Origin: Acidiparvus fluvialis
GTDB taxonomy: Bacteria; Acidobacteriota; Holophagae; Holophagales; Holophagaceae
NCBI GenBank assembly: GCA_041263285.1
Contig: JBFSVS010000019.1
Coordinates: 1 to 14,953 of the forward strand
Length of the DNA stretch: 14,953 nt
Reading direction: 5' to 3'
Shown in pieces: positions 6,691 to 13,411 of the stretch. Made by a program: the position numbers and the translations under genes. Each line of letters starts with the position of its first letter. The stretch's first letter is position 1. The notes beneath the pieces are model-generated. The model made no database searches. It saw nothing but the letters and a program-made list of their open reading frames with translations, and was not told where the DNA came from.

Positions 6691-8819
6691 TGTTTAGACT
6701 ACTCACCCTCCGATTTAAAATTATTATTTGTGCACTAGGGACAGTCCTTTTAAGTGGCCAACAGATAACTAAAAATTTTAATTCCTTCAATGATTGGCAA
6801 AATGCTGAGTTCAAAGGTCTTCAGGTCAATGCCCAAGGGGTACTCAGTCTTGCACCGACTTCTCGTCGAATCATCCAAGTTCCTGAGGGGATCATTTGGG
6901 CTTATTTACCTGATGGGCTCGGCGGCGGTTATGTATCGGCTGGAAACGAAGGGAGAATCTTTCGCTATACCGGAGGCCAGTTAAAACCTTTCGTTCAAAT
7001 GAAGGGTGGCATTGTTTTTGCCATGGCGCGCCTAGGAGAGGATCTTATCGTCGCTCCGAGTGGTCAGGGGAGATTAGTTCGCATTAACTCGCGCGGAGAA
7101 AGTTCAACCTTTACTCAAATTGACGCACGTATTATTTGGCACCTCGAGGTTGAGGGCCGAGAAATCCTTGCCCTTGGTGGGGGAGAACGAGGGGCTGTTC
7201 TTATATCAGCTCGCGAGGGGTCAAGTCGGAAACTCGCCGAGATGACAGAAGAAATTACTTTTACTGCCTTCGCGCGAGATGCTCGTGGTGCCTATCTCTT
7301 AGGCACCCATGGCAATGGGCTAGTCGTTAAATATAATCGATCCACCGATCGTTTAGAGACCCTGTTTGATAGCGGAATGGATGAAGTTCGAAATTTAGCC
7401 GTCTTTGATAATCGGGTTTTCGCAGCTGCCAACAGAGAGCGAGCCCCGCAGCCCAACCCGCCTAAAGAGTCACCCGTTATCACTCCTAAAGATATTTATT
7501 TTCCAAGCGATCCAAGCGAAAAAACAAAAAGTATTTTATTTGAATATAACTTAGATACTAACGCTTCACGAACGCTTTGGCAAAGTCAGCAGAGCTTTGC
7601 TTTCGCTCTCACGACTTGGAAAAATCGCTTACTTTTAGGTACGGGAGATCGATCGAGAATATTTTCTTTTGATCTTCAAGATAGGATGAGTCCCGAGCCC
7701 CCGTTTGCACTGATTCAAGAGTTGAACTGTGCTCAAGCCACGGCGTTTATTCCTCAGGGTTCAGAAATTTACGCCATTGGTTCTAACCCCGGTGAAATTT
7801 ATGCGGTCTCAGACAATAGTTCTACCGAAGGCTACCTCGAGTCTGAAATATTGAGTCCTTCGGTTCTAACCCGTTGGGGAAGGGCCTATGTAAGTTCAAA
7901 AACTCCCGAGGGAACGTCTGTTGCCCTGCAATTTCGTTCAGGCCAAACACGCTGGCCCGATGCGACATGGACGGCATGGTCCCCTCTGTTGAAGTCAGGC
8001 GAACGTCCAGGGGTTCCGCCAAGTAAGTTTGCACAGTTCCGTATCAAGATGACAAGTTCCATCGGAGGGATAAGCCCTGAAGTTCGTCAGGTCAAACTTT
8101 TTTGGGCACTCGAAAAGTCAGGACCTCAGGTTAAATCAATCGAAGTACTGCCTCCCGGTGTTTTTATTACGAGTAACCAAAAAGATCTAACCACAATTCC
8201 CATTCGCCCCTCTGAGATATTGACTTTCCTCGACAATGAGGACGATGAGTATGATTTCTCGAAAAAGTTTCGCCTAGGGATACAAGGTTTTATTTTTGAC
8301 TTTCAGCCTGAAGCAATGGGGCGACAACTATTTCGAATTACTCTTCGGGATGAAAAAGGGGTTGGAGTTTCCTTGGAGGAGGCTCTGAATAGCCCTCTCT
8401 ATGCCTTCGATACAACCTCTTACGATGAGGGCGCGTACCGCCTTGAAGTTGTTCCCGTGAATAGTTGGGCAACCCAAGGAGTGAATCAATCTAATGCCGT
8501 CCTGAGCCCCGTCTTTATCATTGACCACAAACCCCCTCAAGTAGAGAAATTATCCCTAGAAATTACTGACCGGAGACTCCAGGCACGGTTTCTTCTTAGT
8601 GACCTTCGATCGGTGGTGAGCCAGTGCTTAATCAGTTTTGATGGACAGCAGTGGCAACCCGTCTTGCCGGATGATGGGGTCTATGACCAAACGACTGAAG
8701 AATTTATTTTGCAATTAGATCTTTCTCCACAAACTCCCACGCTTTTTTTTATAAGAGCCATGGATGATCATGCAAATGAACTTACCATGAGCTATGCACT
8801 CCCGATCAGAAAGCAATAG
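6690..8819 (+). CDS. Exported seven-bladed beta-propeller protein with C-terminal beta-sandwich region
   Basis: Not a named protein. The 709-aa product starts with a probable signal peptide (LRFK, hydrophobic 10-22, cleavage near LLSGQ; no lipobox Cys). Seven repeats of a small-Gly-x-x-G-(R/x)-hydrophobic-x-hydrophobic pattern lie near residues 82, 121, 161, 203, 244, 315 and 362, e.g. VSAGNEGRIFRY, VAPSGQGRLVRI, LLGTHGNGLVVKY and AIGSNPGEIYAV. A spacing near 40 fits a seven-bladed NHL/PQQ-like propeller; blade five carries a Pro-rich insert at about 251-280. Residues 390-472 (RWGRAYV, FRSGQT, PDATWTAWS, FAQFRIK) resemble a carbohydrate/discoidin-like sandwich, and 545-705 hold two Fn3-like units with YAFDTTSYDEGAYRLEV and FIRAMDDHAN. 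I recall similar architectures in acidobacterial hypothetical proteins. It is coupled to the S55 gene, so the two probably act together outside the cytoplasm. The function is unknown. Confidence 0.82.
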   Translation: MFRLLTLRFKIIICALGTVLLSGQQITKNFNSFNDWQNAEFKGLQVNAQGVLSLAPTSRRIIQVPEGIIWAYLPDGLGGGYVSAGNEGRIFRYTGGQLKPFVQMKGGIVFAMARLGEDLIVAPSGQGRLVRINSRGESSTFTQIDARIIWHLEVEGREILALGGGERGAVLISAREGSSRKLAEMTEEITFTAFARDARGAYLLGTHGNGLVVKYNRSTDRLETLFDSGMDEVRNLAVFDNRVFAAANRERAPQPNPPKESPVITPKDIYFPSDPSEKTKSILFEYNLDTNASRTLWQSQQSFAFALTTWKNRLLLGTGDRSRIFSFDLQDRMSPEPPFALIQELNCAQATAFIPQGSEIYAIGSNPGEIYAVSDNSSTEGYLESEILSPSVLTRWGRAYVSSKTPEGTSVALQFRSGQTRWPDATWTAWSPLLKSGERPGVPPSKFAQFRIKMTSSIGGISPEVRQVKLFWALEKSGPQVKSIEVLPPGVFITSNQKDLTTIPIRPSEILTFLDNEDDEYDFSKKFRLGIQGFIFDFQPEAMGRQLFRITLRDEKGVGVSLEEALNSPLYAFDTTSYDEGAYRLEVVPVNSWATQGVNQSNAVLSPVFIIDHKPPQVEKLSLEITDRRLQARFLLSDLRSVVSQCLISFDGQQWQPVLPDDGVYDQTTEEFILQLDLSPQTPTLFFIRAMDDHANELTMSYALPIRKQ

Positions 8820-8821
8820 TC

Positions 8822-9151
8822 ATGAAAACTTTCCAAGAATTTTGGCCCGAATATCTTAATCAACATCGTCACCCTACTAATCGACTCCTCCACGCCTTCG
8901 GCACTCTCTTTTATTTATTTATCCTTTCACTTGCCTGGGTGAATGGGCAATATCGATGGCTATTCCTAGCCCCCCTTTTTCCTTACGCACTAGCTTGGTA
9001 TGGTCACTTTGTTATCGAAAAAAATACCCCGGCTACCTTTTCGCACCCATGGCTTTCCCTTCTTGCAGACCACAAAATGAGTTATTTACTTCTGACGGGT
9101 CAACTCGAGGCTGAGTTGAAGCGGCTTCAAACCCATGACTTTACTCCCTAG
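8822..9151 (+). CDS. Mpo1-like / DUF962 membrane protein
   Basis: A 109-aa small membrane protein of the DUF962 (Mpo1/YGL010w) family. Yeast Mpo1 is an iron-dependent dioxygenase that alpha-oxidises 2-hydroxy fatty acids; whether bacterial homologues share this is not settled. Conserved family positions are present: H15 and H17 in NQHRHPTNR, H24 in LLHAFGT, H62 with E66 and N68 in GHFVIEKN, PATFSHP, and D83-H84. Hydrophobic segments lie at about 26-40 and 45-60, consistent with a membrane hairpin. It starts 2 nt after the propeller gene stop with no clear ribosome site, suggesting it is the third gene of that unit. Its stop shares the CTAG with the convergent enoyl-CoA hydratase stop. Confidence 0.87.
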   Translation: MKTFQEFWPEYLNQHRHPTNRLLHAFGTLFYLFILSLAWVNGQYRWLFLAPLFPYALAWYGHFVIEKNTPATFSHPWLSLLADHKMSYLLLTGQLEAELKRLQTHDFTP

Positions 9152-9924
9152 GACCGATGAAATTTAGGCTTTCTTTTTTCTAAAAAAGCGGTAGTTCCTT
9201 CACGTGCTTCCATAGACTCAGCTATAAGGCCAAAAAGACTAGCCTCCTGTTCAAGTCCTTTGGCCAGGGGTAGGTGAAGTCCATCGCGGACTGATTTAAG
9301 GGCTAGAGCGACCGCCTTGGGCCCCCTACTCAAGATAGTTTCTGCAAGTTTGTTTGTCTGCGTATTTAGTTCCGTTGCGGGATAGACGCGACTCACGAGA
9401 CCAATTCGCAGGGCATCCGCTGCGGTAATCATCTCGCCGGCCAGGATCATATCTAGAGCGACGCCCATCCCGACAAGGCGTGCAAGACGTTGTGTTCCTC
9501 CATATCCGGGAATGAGGCCCAGACTGACCTCGGGCAAGGCGAAGCGCGCCGATTCTGAGGCAATACGAATGTGGCAGGCCAAGGCAAGCTCACAGCCCCC
9601 TCCAAGAGCAAAGCCCTGAATGGACGCCAGGATGGGCTTGGAAGACTGTTCAATGAGATTAAATACCGACTGACCTCGAAGCGATTGAACCCTTGCTTGC
9701 TCGGCTGTAAGGCAACTTAATTCAGCAATATCGGCTCCAGCAACAAAGGATTTTTCACCTGCTCCTTGGAGGACGATAATGCCCACCGATGAATCCTGAT
9801 TGAAATCCAAAATAGAGGACTCAAGTTTTTCCAGTACTTCATTATTAAGAGCATTGAGTTTATCGGGTCGATTGATGATGATTCGGCCTAAGTGATTTTC
9901 TATGCGACTTTCGATCACCGACAT
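9148..9924 (-). CDS. Enoyl-CoA hydratase/isomerase (crotonase) family protein
   Basis: A 258-aa cytosolic crotonase-fold enzyme, most simply an enoyl-CoA hydratase hydrating trans-2-enoyl-CoA in beta-oxidation or a related acyl-CoA pathway. The oxyanion-hole regions are AGADI (62-66) and FALGGG (105-110). Both catalytic glutamates of the hydratase subgroup are present: E112 in GGGCELAL and E132 in LPEVSLGLIPGYGGTQRL. The carboxy end REGTTAFLEKRKPKF is also typical. Start ATG 9924 is preferred because an AGGAG lies 5 nt before it; an in-frame GTG two codons earlier overlaps that site. The exact acyl-CoA substrate cannot be told from sequence. It stands alone on its strand, divergent from pirin and convergent with the Mpo1-like gene. 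Confidence 0.93.
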   Translation of the reverse strand: MSVIESRIENHLGRIIINRPDKLNALNNEVLEKLESSILDFNQDSSVGIIVLQGAGEKSFVAGADIAELSCLTAEQARVQSLRGQSVFNLIEQSSKPILASIQGFALGGGCELALACHIRIASESARFALPEVSLGLIPGYGGTQRLARLVGMGVALDMILAGEMITAADALRIGLVSRVYPATELNTQTNKLAETILSRGPKAVALALKSVRDGLHLPLAKGLEQEASLFGLIAESMEAREGTTAFLEKRKPKFHRS

Positions 9925-9929
9925 TAGCA

Positions 9930-9934
9930 CTCCT
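9930..9934 (-). promoter_or_regulatory. Ribosome binding site deciding the crotonase start
   Basis: The minus strand reads AGGAG with 5 nt to ATG 9924. It overlaps the in-frame GTG at 9930, which rules that codon out as the start. Confidence 0.75.
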
Positions 9935-9946
9935 AGTAATGTCCTA

Positions 9947-9976
9947 ATGATATCTCTCTGTCAGAGAGGGTTTCAA
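9947..9976 (-). promoter_or_regulatory. Predicted sigma-70 promoter of the crotonase gene
   Basis: On the minus strand: -35 TTGAAA (9976-9971, five of six to consensus), an 18-nt spacer, and -10 TATCAT (9952-9947, five of six). Transcription would start near 9940, just before the ribosome site. A 15-bp dyad fills most of the spacer. Confidence 0.6.
9954..9968. repeat. 15-bp perfect dyad, candidate operator between crotonase and pirin
   Basis: CTCTCTG T CAGAGAG, 7-bp arms around one central base. It lies between the -35 and -10 of the crotonase promoter and covers the position where the pirin -35 would be, so a bound regulator could affect both genes. Confidence 0.5.
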
Positions 9977-9987
9977 TTAAGAAACGC

Positions 9988-9993
9988 TATAAT
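9988..9993 (+). promoter_or_regulatory. Consensus -10 element of the pirin gene
   Basis: A perfect TATAAT lies 8 nt before the pirin ATG. No recognisable -35 exists at 16-19 nt upstream. The distance places the transcription start at or within a few bases of the start codon, suggesting a leaderless or nearly leaderless message. Confidence 0.55.
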
Positions 9994-10001
9994 CAAGTCC
10001 T

Positions 10002-10712
10002 ATGAGATGGGTCCGACGAAGTAATCAACGCGGGTATTTCGACCATGGATGGCTTAAAACATGGCACACCTTTTCGTTTGGCCAATACTACGACCCTAAC
10101 TTTATGGGCTTCGAGTCCATTCGAGTCATCAATGAAGACTTCGTTTCTCCGGAGAACGGATTCGGAGAGCATGGGCACCAAGACATGGAAATACTTACCT
10201 GGGTTCTTGAGGGACGCTTGTCTCATGCCGATTCATTAGGAAATCGGGATACGATCGTTCCTCTTCAAGCCCAAATAATGAGTGCAGGAACGGGCATACG
10301 CCACAGTGAATTTAATGCCTCACCCAAGGAAGGCGTTCATCTCCTTCAAATTTGGATTACGCCTGACCGTCAGGGTTTAAGACCACGCTACGATCAGATT
10401 CAACTCCTACCCATCCAAGTTACTAATCGCTGGGCGGGGTTGGCTTCTTGCGATCCGGTCGAAGGAGTTCTGAGAATTTTTCAAGACATTGATATTGTAG
10501 TAACCCGGATGGATCGAGACCGGACGGCCGAGATATCTGTAAGACCCGGCCGCTCCGCCTGGGTTCAGGTCGCACGAGGAGAAATTCTTATAGCAGGAGA
10601 GCGCTTAACCGCGGGCGATGCAATGGCCATAAAAGTTACCGGCGTTCAGAGCATCCAGTCCCTTGAGGCGGGATCCGAGGTTTTGTGGTTTGACGTGGGC
10701 AATAAGCCCTAG
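10002..10712 (+). CDS. Pirin family protein (YhhW-like bicupin)
   Basis: A 236-aa bicupin of the pirin family. The N-terminal cupin retains all four metal ligands at the positions known from E. coli YhhW: H57 and H59 in GEHGHQDME, H101 and E103 in GIRHSEF. The opening WHTFSFGQYYDP, then FESIRVINED and LEGRLSHADSLGN, are family signatures. The C-terminal cupin (about 150-236) is weaker and lacks ligands, as usual. YhhW-type pirins show quercetin 2,3-dioxygenase activity in vitro; the natural role in most bacteria is unclear. The ATG start is fixed by a promoter -10 immediately upstream, and there is no Shine-Dalgarno. It is divergent from the crotonase gene, and its stop overlaps the msrA stop in a shared CTAG. 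Confidence 0.95.
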   Translation: MRWVRRSNQRGYFDHGWLKTWHTFSFGQYYDPNFMGFESIRVINEDFVSPENGFGEHGHQDMEILTWVLEGRLSHADSLGNRDTIVPLQAQIMSAGTGIRHSEFNASPKEGVHLLQIWITPDRQGLRPRYDQIQLLPIQVTNRWAGLASCDPVEGVLRIFQDIDIVVTRMDRDRTAEISVRPGRSAWVQVARGEILIAGERLTAGDAMAIKVTGVQSIQSLEAGSEVLWFDVGNKP

Positions 10713-11302
10713 CCCATTACGCACTGAATACCGGTGCCCCTTAAGCTGCAATAACCCTGAGGATTTTTTTCTAAATATTGCTGATGGTAATTCTCTGCCA
10801 GAAAATAATTTACGAAAGGCAGAATTTCGGTAGTGGGGTCCCCAAGTCCTTTTCTCGCAAGTGCAACTTGAGCTACCGCGCGACTTGCCTCAACGCATTT
10901 CATCTGCTGAGGGGTCGTGGTGAATACTACGGACCGATATTGAGATCCGATATCAGGTCCTTGGCGATTGTATTGAGTGGGATCGTGGTTCTCCCAAAAA
11001 AGTCTCATCATCTCTTTTAGGGAGGCTTCACTTTGATCGAAAACGACCTGAACTACCTCGGCGTGGCCAGTTTCTCCCGTGCAAACTTGTTGATACGTTG
11101 GAGATTCAAGCGTCCCCCCGGCATAACCCACGGAAGTACTTTTAACGAGTGGATGCCTCCAAAAAAGGCGCTCTGCACCCCAAAAACAACCCATACCCAA
11201 CAAAAGCACCTGATGATCAGGCCATTCTAGGCGGAGCGGCTCATGGTAGATGGCATGAAGGGGCAGGGAATTTAGATTCATCGAAAAGGTCAACCCTGCC
11301 AT
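10709..11302 (-). CDS. msrA: Peptide-methionine (S)-S-oxide reductase MsrA
   Basis: Repairs methionine-S-sulfoxide in proteins using thioredoxin. The catalytic motif GCFWGAERLFW has nucleophile C39; E82 in GHAEV, D117 and Y122 (DIGSQYRS) match the E. coli active site. Two C-terminal recycling cysteines, C185 (GYCSL) and C194 (IQCVMG), are kept, so this is the three-cysteine E. coli-like form. No fused MsrB domain is present. The ATG at 11302 overlaps the end of ubiX by 13 nt; an alternative ATG at 11281 gives a 190-aa protein beginning MNLNSLPL. Neither has a good ribosome site, so the start is uncertain. It is last in the murC-ubiX-msrA run and convergent with pirin. Confidence 0.95.
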   Translation of the reverse strand: MAGLTFSMNLNSLPLHAIYHEPLRLEWPDHQVLLLGMGCFWGAERLFWRHPLVKSTSVGYAGGTLESPTYQQVCTGETGHAEVVQVVFDQSEASLKEMMRLFWENHDPTQYNRQGPDIGSQYRSVVFTTTPQQMKCVEASRAVAQVALARKGLGDPTTEILPFVNYFLAENYHQQYLEKNPQGYCSLRGTGIQCVMG

Positions 11303-11862
11303 CGACGAGGATCATGATCGGAGTACCCAAGTTGATCGAGAACACGGAGGGCGAATGTATCGAAGAGATCCTCAAAGTCTTTTGGCTTGGAATAGAAGCC
11401 AGGCATCAGTGGCATTAGGATGGCTCCAGCATCATGAAGCCTTAACATATTTTCTAAGTGAACCCTATTGAGGGGTGTCTCTCGAAGACAAATGACCAAA
11501 GGCTTTCTTTCTTTTAGGCATACATCCGCTGCCCGAGAGATGAGATTGTTACTAACGCCCCATGCAATTCTACCCAGAGCACCGGCTGAACATGGTGCAA
11601 TGATCATTCCATCTTGTCGATAGGAACCGCTGGCGATATCCGCGCCCACATTTTGGTCTGAGCGCAGTGATACCTTGGGACTTAGGGCCACTAAGTCTTC
11701 AGGTCCAAGATCAACTTCATCATGAAGGCATCTCTTGCCTGTGGCAGAGATCATCAGGGCAATCTGGGAAATGGAGTCTTTCTGAATCAATTTTTTTAAA
11801 ATAGCTACACCAAATGCAGCCCCTGAGGCTCCACACATAGCAAGCGAATATTTTTGTGACAT
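11290..11862 (-). CDS. ubiX: Flavin prenyltransferase UbiX
   Basis: Makes prenylated FMN from FMN and dimethylallyl (mono)phosphate, the cofactor of UbiD-family decarboxylases, including those used in quinone synthesis. The 190-aa length is typical. Motifs: GASGA near residue 11, APCSAGALGRIAWG (89-102), NNLISRAADVCLKERKPLV, CLRETPLNRVHLENM with R127/E128, MPLMPGFYSKP with Y157, and a closing RVLDQLG and RRWQG close to E. coli UbiX. No ubiD is in the window, so the partner decarboxylase must be elsewhere. It starts 53 nt after the murC stop on the same strand and its end overlaps msrA, consistent with an operon. No Shine-Dalgarno is visible; a CATAAT lies 7 nt before the ATG. Confidence 0.94.
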   Translation of the reverse strand: MSQKYSLAMCGASGAAFGVAILKKLIQKDSISQIALMISATGKRCLHDEVDLGPEDLVALSPKVSLRSDQNVGADIASGSYRQDGMIIAPCSAGALGRIAWGVSNNLISRAADVCLKERKPLVICLRETPLNRVHLENMLRLHDAGAILMPLMPGFYSKPKDFEDLFDTFALRVLDQLGYSDHDPRRWQG

Positions 11863-11915
11863 CTTTATAATTATGCGCTTAAAAACCGGTACTGAGGCTC
11901 GAGGGATTTAGACAC

Positions 11916-13277
11916 TTAGAGAGCTAAAAATTTAGGGCCGATTTGGGTAATGGAGCCCGCCCCAAATGTGATGAGTAAATCACCTGGCTGGACAACCTTG
12001 AGAAACTCCCGGGGAAGATCTTGGACCTCGCTAACAAAATGAACTTTTTGGCCGTTTTTTCCAATAGCTTCAGCCAAGAATTTCCCTTCAATACCCGGAA
12101 TAGGTTTTTCACCGGCGGGATAGATTTCGGTCAAAAAAACAAGGTCAGCATCTCTGAATGCAGAAATGAATTCATTCATCAAAGCTTGAGTTCGCGTGAA
12201 TCGATGAGGTTGGAACGCAGCAACAATGCGACGTTCAGGAAAACCCTTGCGAGCTGCTTTTAATGTAGTTTGGATTTCTGTAGGATGGTGACCATAGTCA
12301 TCTACGACCAAAATACCCTCTCGCTCTCCTCGAAGGGTGAAGCGACGATCAGCTCCGCGAAACGACGATAGGATCTGCCGAATTTTGTCGCTCGTAAGGT
12401 CAAGCTCCAAAGCGATTCCGATAGCGGCTAAGGCATTAGCAACCATGTGGGTACCTGGAACACGTATGGAAAAATCACCTAAACATGCTTCGCGCGTATG
12501 AACTTTGAAATAAGTATCGAATCCCTCTTGCCGAATATCTGTTGCGTAGAGGTCCGCTGGAACCTCGGTGCTGTACGTTTTTATTGGTCGATTAATTCGA
12601 GGGAAAATGGATGCTAAGTGAGGATCATCCTGGCAAGCGTAGAGGCGACCGTAGAAGGGCAGGCTATTTGCAAAAGTGATAAAAGCCTCTTTAATCGAAG
12701 CTAAATCGGGATAGTGGTCCATGTGTTCTCGATCAATATTCGTAATCACTGCTAGGTAAGGGCGCAACATAAGGAAACTGCCGTCACTTTCATCTGCTTC
12801 GGCAACAAGATAAGCGCCTTGACCTAATTTGGCGTTTGATCCAAGGGCAGCCAGTTTCCCTCCAATGACGATGGTGGGATCGAGCCCTGCTTCGGACAGC
12901 ACTTGGGCTACCATACTTGTTGTCGACGTCTTGCCGTGTGAGCCCGCAATGGCGATTCCTTTTTTTAGCCGCATGAGTTCAGCCAACATTTCTCCTCTGG
13001 AGATAATGGGTATACCTAATTGAACGCCCGCTTGTACTTCCGGATTGTCACGGTGGACTGCGGTGCTGGTCACGATCAACTCAGCCCCTTGAATATTTTC
13101 TAGGCGATGACCTAACGAAAAGGTGACGCCCAGTTGAGCCAGATGGTCCGTTACGGGTGAACTCTTCAGGTCGGATCCCGAAATCTTAAAGCCTAGATTA
13201 CAGAGTACTTCTGCAATCCCAGACATTCCAATCCCGCCTATGCCAACAAAATGGATGGACTTGACTTTCCCGAACAT
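11916..13277 (-). CDS. murC: UDP-N-acetylmuramate--L-alanine ligase MurC
   Basis: Cytosolic ATP-dependent ligase adding L-alanine to UDP-MurNAc, the first amino-acid step of the peptidoglycan stem peptide. At 453 aa it is slightly shorter than many MurC proteins but complete. It shows the N-terminal UDP-binding GIGGIGMSGIAE, the ATP loop GSHGKTSTTS with K116, EADESDGSF (160-168), NIDREHMDHY (180-189), GADRRF, DDYGHHPTEI (326-335) and FQPHRFTRT (355-363), which together separate MurC from MurD, MurE, MurF and Mpl. The ATG is preceded by GAGGA with short spacing. It is not beside murG, murB, ddl or ftsQ here, so it lies outside the usual dcw cluster. It is divergent from glyQ across 134 nt and followed by ubiX. 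Confidence 0.96.
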   Translation of the reverse strand: MFGKVKSIHFVGIGGIGMSGIAEVLCNLGFKISGSDLKSSPVTDHLAQLGVTFSLGHRLENIQGAELIVTSTAVHRDNPEVQAGVQLGIPIISRGEMLAELMRLKKGIAIAGSHGKTSTTSMVAQVLSEAGLDPTIVIGGKLAALGSNAKLGQGAYLVAEADESDGSFLMLRPYLAVITNIDREHMDHYPDLASIKEAFITFANSLPFYGRLYACQDDPHLASIFPRINRPIKTYSTEVPADLYATDIRQEGFDTYFKVHTREACLGDFSIRVPGTHMVANALAAIGIALELDLTSDKIRQILSSFRGADRRFTLRGEREGILVVDDYGHHPTEIQTTLKAARKGFPERRIVAAFQPHRFTRTQALMNEFISAFRDADLVFLTEIYPAGEKPIPGIEGKFLAEAIGKNGQKVHFVSEVQDLPREFLKVVQPGDLLITFGAGSITQIGPKFLAL

Positions 13278-13359
13278 GCATCCTCGCTGAAGTTAATCAT
13301 AGCGATAGGATGGCCCTAGGGGATACCTAGGAATATAGGCCACTCGTGCTTCCGTGAGG

Positions 13360-13388
13360 TTGGATAGAAAGGAGGCCACTGCTAAACT
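13360..13388 (+). promoter_or_regulatory. Possible glyQ promoter (weak)
   Basis: TTGGAT (13360-13365), 17 nt, TAAACT (13383-13388). These match consensus at three and four of six positions. The start site would fall about 17 nt before the glyQ ATG. Only suggestive. Confidence 0.25.
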
Positions 13389-13411
13389 GAAACTTAAGGA
13401 CTGGGGACGCG

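Noticed and set aside
9173..9188. CTTTTTT-CT-AAAAAAG inverted repeat as terminator for the Mpo1-like gene
   Set aside because: The arms are nearly all A/T with a 2-nt loop, and it encodes the Lys-rich crotonase tail; no GC stem.
11863..11880. CATAAT 7 nt before the ubiX ATG as a leaderless promoter
   Set aside because: No -35 match at normal spacing, and ubiX sits 53 nt behind murC on the same strand, so operon transcription is simpler.
13278..13411. T-box riboswitch upstream of glyQ
   Set aside because: The gap is only 134 nt, is shared with the murC promoter, and shows no T-box sequence or terminator/antiterminator pair.
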